In this document: piece after piece, positions 42,872 to 50,980 of the stretch
How the letters are laid out: every line of letters starts with the position of its first letter
Position numbering within the stretch: position 1 is the first letter of the stretch
Assembly (NCBI GenBank): GCA_009695065.1
Contig: SIBR01000018.1
Span: 1 to 64,000 of the forward strand
DNA from: Opitutus sp.
Lineage (GTDB): Bacteria > Verrucomicrobiota > Verrucomicrobiae > Opitutales > Opitutaceae
Direction of reading: 5' to 3'
Length of the DNA: 64,000 nucleotides
Translations under genes and position numbers: made by a program
The notes under the pieces: generated by a model
What the model saw: the letters and a program-made list of their open reading frames with translations, nothing else
What the model was told of the DNA's origin: nothing
Databases searched by the model: none

Positions 42872-44254
42872 TCAAACAGCCGCTGCGACCGGTTCGTCCG
42901 CCGTGATCGGCTCCGTGGGTTTGATCCCCAGCCAGCAGATGCCGCCGAGAAAATAGATCGCGCCGGAAATCCAGAACGTGAGCGCCCAGTCGCGACCGCT
43001 GGAATCGAGAATGATGCCCGTCACGAGCGGCGCCGCGGCACCGCCGATGGCCCCGATCATGTTCATGCTGCCCGAAAGCGTGCCGGTGTATTTCGCCCCG
43101 ACATCCATGCACGTGCTCCAGCTGCCGGGCATCGTCAGGTCGTTGCAGAAACTGGCCATGCCCATGACGAGCATGGCGAACAGCGGGTCCTTGACGTAAA
43201 AGGAATACACTAGGAGCACGGCGGCCCCGGTGAAGCCCACCAGCGCGAGCGTCTTGCGCATCCACACCACGCTGCCGAACACGCGGGCAAGCCACGGCGT
43301 CGCCAGGCCGCACACGATGCAGCCAAACCCGCCGAAAAAGAGCGGGATGCCGGCCAGGGCCGCGACGAGCACCTTGCGCGTCATCTCGGCGGAAAGATGT
43401 GCGCTCAGGATGTTGCCCAGCCAGACCATGAACGCGTTCTGATTGAGCTCCAGCCCCCGGGTTTCACGCAGGTAGGTGGGCAGCCACGTGATGAAGAAAG
43501 CCCAGCCATACGAGAGACTCGCGTATTGCAGCCAGAGCAGCCACACGGACCGCGAGGTCAGCAGCCGTTTCCACGGCACGCGGGGGTGACCGGTGTCGCC
43601 CGTGGTGCTGGTCCGGATCAGCGCGAGTTCGGCGGAGTTGACCTTGGGATGATCCTTCGGGTCGTCCCGAAACGAACGGTAGAAAATCACGGCCCACACC
43701 ACGCCGATGCCGCCGAACAGCACGAAGGTGTTCCGCCAGGAAAGAAACGCCATGACCCAGATCACCAGCAGCGGCGTGAACGCCCCGGCCCACCGCGCGC
43801 ACAGCCACATGATCGCCTGCGCCCGCGCCCGCTCGGGGCCGGGCAGCCAGTTCATGAAGGCCTTGGTGAGATTGGGGAAGCAACCCGCCTCGCCCGCGCC
43901 GAAAAAGAACCGGCAGAGGATCAGCGACACGGCGTTCCACGCGTAGCCGGTGGCGGCCGTGAAAAGCGACCACATCAGGACCACCCGCATCAGCACCTTC
44001 CGCGGCCCGATCAAATCCCCGAGCCAGCCGCCCGGGATCTCGAAGATCGCGTAGGCCAGCGCGAACATGGAAAAGGCCAGCCCCATCTGCGCCGAGGTCA
44101 GGTTCAGATCCTTCTGGATGTGGGGCGCCGCCTGGGAAATGCAGACGCGGTCGACGTAGGTGATGACCGCGAGCGTGGCGGCGAAGCCGATCACACTGTG
44201 GCGCACGCGGGTGGGGACGGACGAGGCGACGGGGTCTTTTTCGGGAGGCGACAC
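42872..44254 (-). CDS. MFS transporter, anion:cation symporter (ACS) type
   Basis: Membrane transporter of 460 residues with about 12 helices. The N-terminal signature TYVDRVCISQAAPHIQKDLNLTSAQMGLAFSMFALAYAIFEIPGGWLGDLIGPRKVL matches hexuronate/galactonate-type ACS transporters, with the MFS motif GDLIGPRKVL between helices 2 and 3. A second signature RFFFGAGEAGCFPNLTKAFMNWLP lies in helix 4. It likely imports an acidic sugar in symport with a cation. It is divergent from the second ceramidase-like gene and convergent with the island genes. Confidence 0.92.
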   Translation of the reverse strand: MSPPEKDPVASSVPTRVRHSVIGFAATLAVITYVDRVCISQAAPHIQKDLNLTSAQMGLAFSMFALAYAIFEIPGGWLGDLIGPRKVLMRVVLMWSLFTAATGYAWNAVSLILCRFFFGAGEAGCFPNLTKAFMNWLPGPERARAQAIMWLCARWAGAFTPLLVIWVMAFLSWRNTFVLFGGIGVVWAVIFYRSFRDDPKDHPKVNSAELALIRTSTTGDTGHPRVPWKRLLTSRSVWLLWLQYASLSYGWAFFITWLPTYLRETRGLELNQNAFMVWLGNILSAHLSAEMTRKVLVAALAGIPLFFGGFGCIVCGLATPWLARVFGSVVWMRKTLALVGFTGAAVLLVYSFYVKDPLFAMLVMGMASFCNDLTMPGSWSTCMDVGAKYTGTLSGSMNMIGAIGGAAAPLVTGIILDSSGRDWALTFWISGAIYFLGGICWLGIKPTEPITADEPVAAAV

Positions 44255-44671
44255 GCGGGGTTTCAGGTCTGGCCGGCTTGACTCAACGGGGGTGGAAAAA
44301 CGCGCGCCAGTGGAGTTGGGTTGTTATTCGATGTCGAGCGGAGTCTGCGCTTTTTTCCCGGCCACCGCATCGGTAACCCCGCCGCCGCTCTCCGCCCGCG
44401 CGACTCAATTCCAAGATGTCATCGAATAGTTGACATCATGGAATTGAGTTCGGCCGGCGCATGCGGTGCATTCCGAAAACATCAAGCCGACGCTCCGGCG
44501 CGTGCGAGGTGGTCTGATTTCCCTCCCGCGGGACTGCGTTGCCTCCGGCGGCCGCCCGCCACCTTTTCGCTCGCGACGCCGTTGGGCTGTGCTCAGCTAG
44601 GCGCTCTCTTAGGTCCGCCCGCCGAACCCTTCCCGTTAAAAATCCCGTCCGACCTGTGTCGGTTGAATCCC
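44255..44671. other. Intergenic region between the MFS and second ceramidase-like genes
   Basis: A 417-base divergent promoter region. It contains a near-perfect 19-bp inverted repeat (44403-44449, separate entry). TTGACA occurs inside the right arm at 44430-44435 but no convincing -10 follows. An open frame runs through the second half into the ceramidase-like gene, but its translation looks non-coding. Nothing else was recognised. Confidence 0.55.
44403..44449. promoter_or_regulatory. 19-bp inverted repeat in the MFS/ceramidase-like divergent promoter region
   Basis: The left arm ACTCAATTCCAAGATGTCA (44403-44421) and right arm TGACATCATGGAATTGAGT (44431-44449) are reverse complements with one mismatch; the 9-base spacer is TCGAATAGT. 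The AT-richness contrasts with the GC-rich surroundings. Placement suits an operator for a dimeric or tetrameric regulator, but a relic of a mobile element is possible. Confidence 0.55.
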
Positions 44672-45952
44672 ATGCGATCCCTCACCCTCCTGCTCGCCCT
44701 GACTCTCGCCCTGAGCTCCGCCCGCGCCGAATTCCGGGCCTCGACCGTCAAAGTCGACATCAGCCCCAAGACGCCCCAGTGGCTCATGGGCTACGGCGCC
44801 CGCCAGTCCACCGGCATCCACGATCCGATTTTCCACCGGATCGCCGCCATGGACGACGGCACCACGCAGGTGTTCATCGTCGCCTCGGACCTGTGTCTGT
44901 TTTCTCCGACGGTGTACGATGATTTCACCGCCGAGCTGAAGGCAGAGACGGGCATCGAGCCGAAGCAGGTCTGGTGGACGGTCACCCACAGCCATTCCAC
45001 GCCCGAGGTCGGACCGCCGGGCATGTACGATGTACTGCTCAAAGGCCGCTCGGACCATCCGTGGAACCGGGAGTACCTCCAGTTCATCAAGTCCTCGCTC
45101 ATGGCGGGCATCAAGGAGGCGCGGGCCAAACTGGAACCGGCGCGTATCGCCATCGGCACGGGCATGGCCCGCGCCAACATCAACCGCCGCGCACGCGACC
45201 TCGACGGACGGATCTCGCTCGGCCTCAACCCCGACGGGCCGACCGACCGCCAGATCGGCCTGATCCGGCTGGAGCGGCCCGACGGCTCGTTGCTCGGCTT
45301 GATCACCAACTACGCGATGCACGGCACCGTGCTCGGCGGTTCCTTCATGCAGATCAGCGGTGACGGGCCCGGCATCACCTCCGCCTACGTCGAGGAGAAA
45401 TTGGGCGCCACCACCCTCTACGTAAACGGAGCCGCCGGCAATCTGGCGCCGATCTACACGGTCCAGGAAGCCCGCAACGCCCGCGTCCTCGGGGAATTCC
45501 GAGTCTTGCTCGGCAACAAGATCCTCGAGGCGAACCGCACCCTGGGACCCGGCACGGCGGACACGAAACTGTGGCTGGCGGAGACGTGGATCGAAACGCC
45601 CCGCAAGGCGGGCCTTGGCTGGTCGGAGGAACTCAAGAAGTACGGCTCGAAGAGCGGCGGGGGCGTCGACCTCGTCCGCATTCCCGTGCGCGTGCTGCGC
45701 ATCAACGACACCGTTTTGTGGGGCAGCCCGGTGGAGCTCTTCTGCGAAATCTCAAACAAGGTCCGGCAGGAATCGCCGTTCCGGAACACATTTTTCTTCG
45801 GCTATTCCAACGGCTGGATCGGCTACCTGCCCACGGCCGAGGCCTTCCGCGACGGGGGCTACGAGCCGCGCACCTCGCCGTTCTCCGAACAGGTGGAGCA
45901 GGACTACCTGAAGGGCGTGCAGACGTTCCTTGAAGGCATGTCGCGCCACTGA
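44672..45952 (+). CDS. Neutral/alkaline ceramidase-like secreted protein (copy 2)
   Basis: Protein of 426 residues with a Sec signal (MRSLTLLLALTLALSSARA). The pattern matches copy 1 at 30838-32256: KVDISPKTPQWLMGYGARQ, IVASDLCLFS, WTVTHSHSTPEVGPPG, ITNYAMHGTVLGG and NGAAGNLAP, where His and Asn/Asp are likely metal ligands. Unlike copy 1 it has no Tat signal. ATG 44672 was chosen for the signal peptide. The sulfatase gene starts 15 bases after its stop, so the two are probably one operon. Confidence 0.83.
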   Translation: MRSLTLLLALTLALSSARAEFRASTVKVDISPKTPQWLMGYGARQSTGIHDPIFHRIAAMDDGTTQVFIVASDLCLFSPTVYDDFTAELKAETGIEPKQVWWTVTHSHSTPEVGPPGMYDVLLKGRSDHPWNREYLQFIKSSLMAGIKEARAKLEPARIAIGTGMARANINRRARDLDGRISLGLNPDGPTDRQIGLIRLERPDGSLLGLITNYAMHGTVLGGSFMQISGDGPGITSAYVEEKLGATTLYVNGAAGNLAPIYTVQEARNARVLGEFRVLLGNKILEANRTLGPGTADTKLWLAETWIETPRKAGLGWSEELKKYGSKSGGGVDLVRIPVRVLRINDTVLWGSPVELFCEISNKVRQESPFRNTFFFGYSNGWIGYLPTAEAFRDGGYEPRTSPFSEQVEQDYLKGVQTFLEGMSRH

Positions 45953-45967
45953 GTGCCGGCCCCCCTC

Positions 45968-47323
45968 ATGAAACTCGCGCTCCGCGGTCTGCTTTTGGTC
46001 GCACTCACGGCGATGCTCCACGCCGCCACCCCACCCGCCCGCCCGCCAAACATCCTGCTGATCACGGCGGACAATCTCGGCTACGGCGACGTGGGCTGCT
46101 ACGGCAACCGCGACGTGCTCACGCCGAATCTCGACGCGCTGGCCCGCGAGAGCGTGCGTTGCACATCCTTCTACACGGCGTCGCCAACCTGCACGGTTTC
46201 CCGGGCAACGCTGCTGACCGGCCGCTATCCGCAGCGCATCCGCCTCAACGCGCAACTGCCGGGCATCAAGGGCAACTACGGCATCGGCCTGCGGCATTCG
46301 GAGAGATTGATCCCGACCTATCTGAAGTCGGCAGGCTATGCCTCGGGCTGTTTCGGCAAATGGAATATCGGCTTCGCCCCGGGCAGCCGCCCGACGGAAC
46401 GCGGCTTCGACGAGTTTATCGGCAACGCGTCGGGCAACATCGATTACTACTCCTACAGCTACCAGCGGAAGCACGACCTGTACCGGGGCACCGAGAAGTT
46501 TCACCCCGACAAGTACTCGACCAATCTCTACGCCGACTCGGCCATCGACTTCATCCGGCGAAAGGCCGGCGGGCCGTTCTTCGTCTACCTGCCCTTCAAC
46601 GCCCCGCATTACCCCAGCGGTGGCAACCTGCCGAAGGGCGAGAAGGTGGAATGGAAAGCGCCGGCGGAATTCTTCGCGCGTTACGGACTGTCGCCTGACG
46701 AACCCGATGAGAAAAAACGCTATCGCGTGGTGATCACCGCGCTCGACGACGCGATCGGCCGGGTCTTGAAGTCACTCGACGAACTCGGGCTGCGCGAGAA
46801 CACCCTCGTCATTTTCTACTCCGACAACGGGGCCTTCATGCTTCCCCACAGCGGCCTCGAAGTCGCGTCCAACGCTCCCATGCGCAGCGGCGGCGTCACG
46901 CTCTGGGAAGGCGGCATCCGCGTCCCGGCCATGGTCCGCTGGCCCGGCCGGCTGCCGGCCGGCACGGTGTGCGGCGAGCCGATCATCAGCACGGATATTC
47001 TGCCCACCCTACTCGCGGTGACGGGGCAGCCCCGGCCGAACGATCGCGTGCTGGACGGGCAGAACATTCTGGCGGTGCTGGCAGGCCGGGAAGCGGCACC
47101 GGCGCGGGATCTATTCTGGGAGTTCGAGCAATTTAAAAAGAACATGTCGGCCGTGCGCCGCGGGCAGTATAAACTGCATCGCAGCGACACCAAGGCGCCG
47201 TGGGAACTCTACGACGTCGTGAACGATCTCGGTGAAACCAAGGATCTGGCCGCCGCCAAACCGCACGTCCTCCAGTCGCTCGTCGCCGCATACGAGCGGT
47301 GGAGTGAAGCCGTGATCGAGTAG
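45968..47323 (+). CDS. Secreted sulfatase (arylsulfatase family)
   Basis: Type I sulfatase of 451 residues with signal peptide (MKLALRGLLLVALTAMLHA). The metal-site start NILLITADNLGYGDVG has Asp35 and Asn36. The formylglycine site is Cys75-Thr-Val-Ser-Arg79 in SPTCTVSRATLLTGRYP. The usual motif is CxPxR (sometimes CxAxR), so Val at the third position is unusual but Cys, Arg and the downstream LLTGR are intact. FYSDNGA and GGIRVPAMVRWPGR complete the family. It would hydrolyse sulfate esters of a glycan or other ester. No sulfatase-maturing enzyme is in the window. Confidence 0.92.
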   Translation: MKLALRGLLLVALTAMLHAATPPARPPNILLITADNLGYGDVGCYGNRDVLTPNLDALARESVRCTSFYTASPTCTVSRATLLTGRYPQRIRLNAQLPGIKGNYGIGLRHSERLIPTYLKSAGYASGCFGKWNIGFAPGSRPTERGFDEFIGNASGNIDYYSYSYQRKHDLYRGTEKFHPDKYSTNLYADSAIDFIRRKAGGPFFVYLPFNAPHYPSGGNLPKGEKVEWKAPAEFFARYGLSPDEPDEKKRYRVVITALDDAIGRVLKSLDELGLRENTLVIFYSDNGAFMLPHSGLEVASNAPMRSGGVTLWEGGIRVPAMVRWPGRLPAGTVCGEPIISTDILPTLLAVTGQPRPNDRVLDGQNILAVLAGREAAPARDLFWEFEQFKKNMSAVRRGQYKLHRSDTKAPWELYDVVNDLGETKDLAAAKPHVLQSLVAAYERWSEAVIE

Positions 47324-47326
47324 TCA

Positions 47327-47397
47327 CGGGCCCGGCCCGAAGGCGGGCCCGATACCAAATGAAATCGCCCGCCGCTTCCGAGGGAAGCGCGGGCGAT
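47327..47397. terminator. Two hairpins between convergent sulfatase and DUF1080 genes
   Basis: The first hairpin pairs CGGGCCCG at 47327-47334 with 47344-47351, right after the sulfatase stop. The second pairs ATCGCCCG (47364-47371) with CGGGCGAT (47390-47397) and continues with CGCTTCC/GGAAGCG. The gap is shared by both transcripts and probably ends both; T tracts are weak. Confidence 0.6.
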
Positions 47398-47440
47398 GAT
47401 TCGCACCCTCCAGGCCGATCCGGCCGGAGTGGCGTCTTTC

Positions 47441-48088
47441 TTAGCGCTTCGAGAGATCGCGAATATAGAGATCCTTGAACAACATGTCTCCCAGTCCGCC
47501 GGAGTGAAGCTGCAGGGAAATATAGCCGTCGAAGGACTTCGGTGAGGGATCGGTGAAATCAACCAGGACCACCCCGTTCAACCTGGCGATGTAATGGTTG
47601 CCCTCCACGATCAAGACGTAGTCGTTCCAATCCGTCGGCCGCAGCACGAGTTCGTTTTCCGGCGAGGGCCAGACGATCCAGCGCCGGCCGTCGCCGTAGA
47701 TTCCGCCCGTGTGGTGCCCCACGACGCGATCGATCTCGAATTGCAGGCCCTGGGTGATGTTCACCGAGCCCTCTTTGAAGTCGGAATGAAAAAACACGCC
47801 GCTGTTTCCCTCGGCCACGCACTTGAACCGCAGCGCAAGGTGGAAATCCTTGTACTTCTTTTCGGTCCGCAGGTAACCGTATTCCTTCGTGACGCCCTGC
47901 CCATGGATGGTGCCGTCCTCCACCGTCCACTTCTCTTTGCCGACGGGAACCCAGTTGGTCAGATCCTTCCCGTTGAAGAGCGAAACCCATCCGCTGGATG
48001 GCTCGCGGGGAGCTTGCGCCCCGAGGCAGGAGGCGGACCAAATGAACAGCAGGGCGAGACACCGACGGGGATAAGCAAGAGGGTTCAT
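47441..48088 (-). CDS. Secreted DUF1080 (3-keto-disaccharide hydrolase-like) protein
   Basis: Protein of 215 residues started at ATG 48088, giving a signal peptide (MNPLAYPRRCLALLFIWSAS). The mature part is a concanavalin-like beta-sandwich: WVSLFNGKDLTNWVPVG, WTVEDGTIHGQG, YKDFHLALRFKC and GNSGVFFHSDF, all classic DUF1080. Some members hydrolyse 3-keto-glucosides. It faces the sulfatase gene and is divergent from the serine acetyltransferase gene. Confidence 0.9.
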   Translation of the reverse strand: MNPLAYPRRCLALLFIWSASCLGAQAPREPSSGWVSLFNGKDLTNWVPVGKEKWTVEDGTIHGQGVTKEYGYLRTEKKYKDFHLALRFKCVAEGNSGVFFHSDFKEGSVNITQGLQFEIDRVVGHHTGGIYGDGRRWIVWPSPENELVLRPTDWNDYVLIVEGNHYIARLNGVVLVDFTDPSPKSFDGYISLQLHSGGLGDMLFKDLYIRDLSKR

Positions 48089-48206
48089 GGTCAAGTCGGT
48101 AAGCGGCGCTTTCGCGGTGGGCAATCGTTTTGTCATCTGATGCTTGTCGCGATTCAGGCTCGCGTGCCGCGGCGCGAATCTATTCACCGCTCGTTGGCCG
48201 CGCTCC

Positions 48207-49142
48207 ATGCACCTCGAAGAAACCAAGCAAGCCCTCCTCGCCTCCTACCGCAGCCACGGCGGCATCAATCACCTCGATGGGGTCAATCTCCCGTCGCAGG
48301 AGTCGGTCAACCAGCTCGCCCGCGACTGCATGCACCTGCTGTTTCCGGGCTATTTCGAGGAGCGGACGCTCACCGAAAGCGAACTGCCCAAGCACGTGGG
48401 CCAGCTCCTCGCCGGCATCGACCGCCGGCTTGCCGCCGAGCTCGAGAAATGCCTGCACTTCGCCCAGATTGCCGATCCCGCGAAAAAAGCCCGGTCGCAT
48501 ACGACGGCCTTTCTCGCCCAACTCCCGGAGTTGCGCAAAGTCATCACGACGGACGTCGAGGCCGCCTACCAGGGCGATCCGGCGGCGCGGAGCGTCGAGG
48601 AGATCATCCTCGCCTACCCGTGCGTGCTCGTGATCTCGCTCCAGCGGCTGGCCCACGTGCTCTACCACCTCGGCGTGCCGCTGCTGCCGCGGATGCTGAC
48701 CGAGTTCGGCCACGAGCGCACCGGCTGCGACATTCATCCCGGCGCGCAGCTGGGCAGTCATTTCTTTGTCGATCATTGCACCGGCGTCGTCATCGGTGAA
48801 ACGGCCACCGTCGGCTCCCACGTGAAGCTTTATCAAGGGGTGACCCTGGGAGCGAAATCGTTCGAGGTCGACGAGGACGGCCGCCCGATCAAGGGCGTAA
48901 AGCGGCACCCGGATATCGGCGACCACGTGACCATCTACGCCCATGCCACCATCCTGGGCGGCGATACCCGGGTCGGACGAAATTCGATCATCGGCTCCAA
49001 TGTCTGGCTGATGAAATCGATTCCCGACGATTCCGTCGCGTATTTTAAGGGCGAAAACCTCGTGATCCGGTCCCGCCGTAGCAAAGAGGGCCTCGTGGAG
49101 CGCAGCGGCGCGCCCGCCCACGAGCACAACTGGGATATCTGA
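48207..49142 (+). CDS. Serine O-acetyltransferase (EpsC type)
   Basis: Enzyme of 311 residues making O-acetylserine, the carbon acceptor for sulfide. An N-terminal helical part (1-170) is followed by left-handed beta-helix hexapeptide repeats: GCDIHPGAQLGSHFFVDHCTGVVIGETATVG, then LYQGVTLGAKSF and HATILGGDTRVG. This is the CysE/EpsC signature, with catalytic His/Asp in the DIHPGA and VDHCTGVVIGE region. The start at ATG 48207 avoids an implausible upstream extension. It lies 200 bases before cysH and completes the cysteine cluster. Confidence 0.92.
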   Translation: MHLEETKQALLASYRSHGGINHLDGVNLPSQESVNQLARDCMHLLFPGYFEERTLTESELPKHVGQLLAGIDRRLAAELEKCLHFAQIADPAKKARSHTTAFLAQLPELRKVITTDVEAAYQGDPAARSVEEIILAYPCVLVISLQRLAHVLYHLGVPLLPRMLTEFGHERTGCDIHPGAQLGSHFFVDHCTGVVIGETATVGSHVKLYQGVTLGAKSFEVDEDGRPIKGVKRHPDIGDHVTIYAHATILGGDTRVGRNSIIGSNVWLMKSIPDDSVAYFKGENLVIRSRRSKEGLVERSGAPAHEHNWDI

Positions 49143-49290
49143 TTTCCCGCCAGTGGCTTCCGCCGCCCCCGGGGGGTGCGCCGGATCCGGTACCGGCCGG
49201 CCAGCGGGATATGACAGCAAACGCATTTGCGGGATGCCGGTCGCCGCGCATGATTTTTGTCCTCCATGACGTTTCGTTCCGCCATCGCCA

Positions 49291-49321
49291 GCGCCTGTCA
49301 CGCACCCTGTTGCGTCGGCGC
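49291..49321 (+). promoter_or_regulatory. Imperfect hairpin upstream of cysH
   Basis: GCGCC (49291-49295) pairs with GGCGC (49317-49321) and inner ACGCA (49300-49304) with TGCGT (49311-49315). It ends 22 bases before the cysH start, in the leader of the sulfur operon. It could be a regulatory hairpin or operator; no known riboswitch class matches. Confidence 0.35.
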
Positions 49322-49343
49322 TTGCTGCTGCCCGATTTAGAAA

Positions 49344-50072
49344 ATGGCCACTGCGGAAAAAGTTTCACCCGCGGTTGACGTCGCCGCGGTGAACGCCTTG
49401 CTCGCGTCTGCCTCGGCCGAGGACCGCATTGCCTGGGCCGCCCGCGAATTCGGCGAAACGCTGGTGCTCAGCTCCAGTTTTGGCGCCCAAGCGGCGGTCA
49501 TGCTCAGCCTCGCGGCCGCCGTGCTGCCGAACATTCCGGTCGTCCTGATCGATACCGGCTATCTATTTCCGGAAACCTATCGTTTTGCCGACGAGCTGGC
49601 CACCCGCCTGAAGCTCAACCTCAAGGTTTACCGCGCCCCCCTGTCGCCCGCCTGGCTGGAGGCCCGGCACGGTCAACTGTGGGAACAGGGCCTCGAGGGC
49701 CTCACGCGCTATAACCAGCTCGTCAAGGTCGAGCCCATGCAACGGGCGCTCCGGGAACTCGGGGCCCGCGCCTGGCTGGCCGGCCTGCGCCGCGCGCAGT
49801 CCAGCACCCGGGGAAAACTCGAAGTCGTCGGAGTGCAGGATGGACGCGTCAAGGTTCATCCCATCATCGACTGGTCCGATCGCGATATCCACCGCTACCT
49901 CACCAAGCATGGACTGCCTTATCATCCCTTGTGGGAGAAGGACTACGTCTCGATCGGCGACACGCATTCGAGCCGCCCGCTCACGGCCGATCTGACGCCC
50001 GAACAAACGCGCTTCTTTGGCCTCAAGCGCGAGTGCGGTCTTCACGAAGAAACCGGTGGCACCGGCATTTAG
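49344..50072 (+). CDS. cysH: Phosphoadenylyl-sulfate (PAPS) reductase
   Basis: Thioredoxin-dependent reductase of 242 residues, giving sulfite from PAPS. The PP-loop [12 protein letters not shown] binds phosphate, and [14 protein letters not shown] is the family segment. The catalytic Cys231 is in KRECGLH near the C-terminus. The two Cys pairs that mark APS reductases (Fe-S type) are missing, so PAPS is the expected substrate; this agrees with the APS kinase domain in the neighbouring CysNC. First gene of the cysH-D-NC-cobA-cbiX-cysI run. Confidence 0.95.
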   Translation: MATAEKVSPAVDVAAVNALLASASAEDRIAWAAREFGETLVLSSSFGAQAAVMLSLAAAVLPNIPVVLIDTGYLFPETYRFADELATRLKLNLKVYRAPLSPAWLEARHGQLWEQGLEGLTRYNQLVKVEPMQRALRELGARAWLAGLRRAQSSTRGKLEVVGVQDGRVKVHPIIDWSDRDIHRYLTKHGLPYHPLWEKDYVSIGDTHSSRPLTADLTPEQTRFFGLKRECGLHEETGGTGI

Positions 50073-50127
50073 GCCGTCCGGCACTCGACTCTCCTCGGTC
50101 TCTTTTCTAAAAACTCACTTCTTACGC

Positions 50128-50931
50128 ATGTCGCATCTCGACGAACTCGAATCCCACAGCATCTACCTGCTCCGCGAAGCCTATCATAACTTCGAAAAAC
50201 CCGGCATGCTCTGGTCCATGGGCAAGGATTCCAACGTCCTCATCTGGCTCGCGAAAAAGGCCTTCGGCGGTCACGTGCCGTTTCCCATCATTCATGTCGA
50301 CACCACCTACGAGTTTCCAGAGATGCTCGATTTTCGCGTGTGGGCGAAAGACCACTACGGCCTCGATTTGATCGTCTGGATCAACCAGGACGCGCGGAAA
50401 CGCGGCATCGGCTACGAGACCACCGATCCGGTCACGGTCACCCACGAACTCAAGACCGTGGCGCTCCAGCAGGTCCTCGGTGAATATAAATTCGACGCCC
50501 TCGTCACCGGAATCCGGCGCGACGAGGATTCGACCCGGGCCAAGGAGCGCTATTTCTCGCCGCGCAACGCGGAATTCGAGTGGGACTACAAGGACCAGCC
50601 GCCGGAGTTCTGGAATCATTTCACCACCGATGTAGGGCCGGGCGAACACGTCCGGGTGCAACCGCTGCTCGATTGGACGGAAATCGACATTTGGCGCTAC
50701 CTCGACCGCGAAAAAGTGCCTCTGCCCGGCATGTATTTCAGCCGCAACGGCCGGCGTTATCGTTCCCTCGGCTGCTGGCCGATCACGAAGGACGTGCCGT
50801 CCACCGCCACCACCATCAACGAAATCATCGAGGAACTGAAGGTCACGCGCACGTCGGAACGCGCCGGCCGCGCCCAGGATCACCACGAGCGCAACGCCAT
50901 GCAGAAGCTGCGCGCCAAGGGTTTCATGTGA
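50128..50931 (+). CDS. cysD: Sulfate adenylyltransferase subunit 2
   Basis: PP-loop subunit of ATP sulfurylase, 267 residues, activating sulfate to APS. The motif [15 protein letters not shown] carries the SxGKDS loop (Met instead of Ser upstream). [20 protein letters not shown] and [21 protein letters not shown] are classic Cys[17 protein letters not shown] and [11 protein letters not shown] complete it. ATG 50128 gives [19 protein letters not shown], the family start. Forms a heterodimer with the CysN part of the next gene. Confidence 0.96.
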   Translation: MSHLDELESHSIYLLREAYHNFEKPGMLWSMGKDSNVLIWLAKKAFGGHVPFPIIHVDTTYEFPEMLDFRVWAKDHYGLDLIVWINQDARKRGIGYETTDPVTVTHELKTVALQQVLGEYKFDALVTGIRRDEDSTRAKERYFSPRNAEFEWDYKDQPPEFWNHFTTDVGPGEHVRVQPLLDWTEIDIWRYLDREKVPLPGMYFSRNGRRYRSLGCWPITKDVPSTATTINEIIEELKVTRTSERAGRAQDHHERNAMQKLRAKGFM

Positions 50932-50980
50932 TCGCGCCCTCCCTTCAATCTTTGACCGCCGATTCTCTTTACGTCCGCCG

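Noticed and set aside
44321..44671. 117-residue upstream extension of ceramidase-like copy 2
   Set aside because: It crosses a palindromic site and lacks protein-like composition; a signal peptide starts at 44672.
49143..49343. SAM riboswitch before the sulfur operon
   Set aside because: Only a simple imperfect hairpin is visible; no conserved SAM riboswitch core was recognised.
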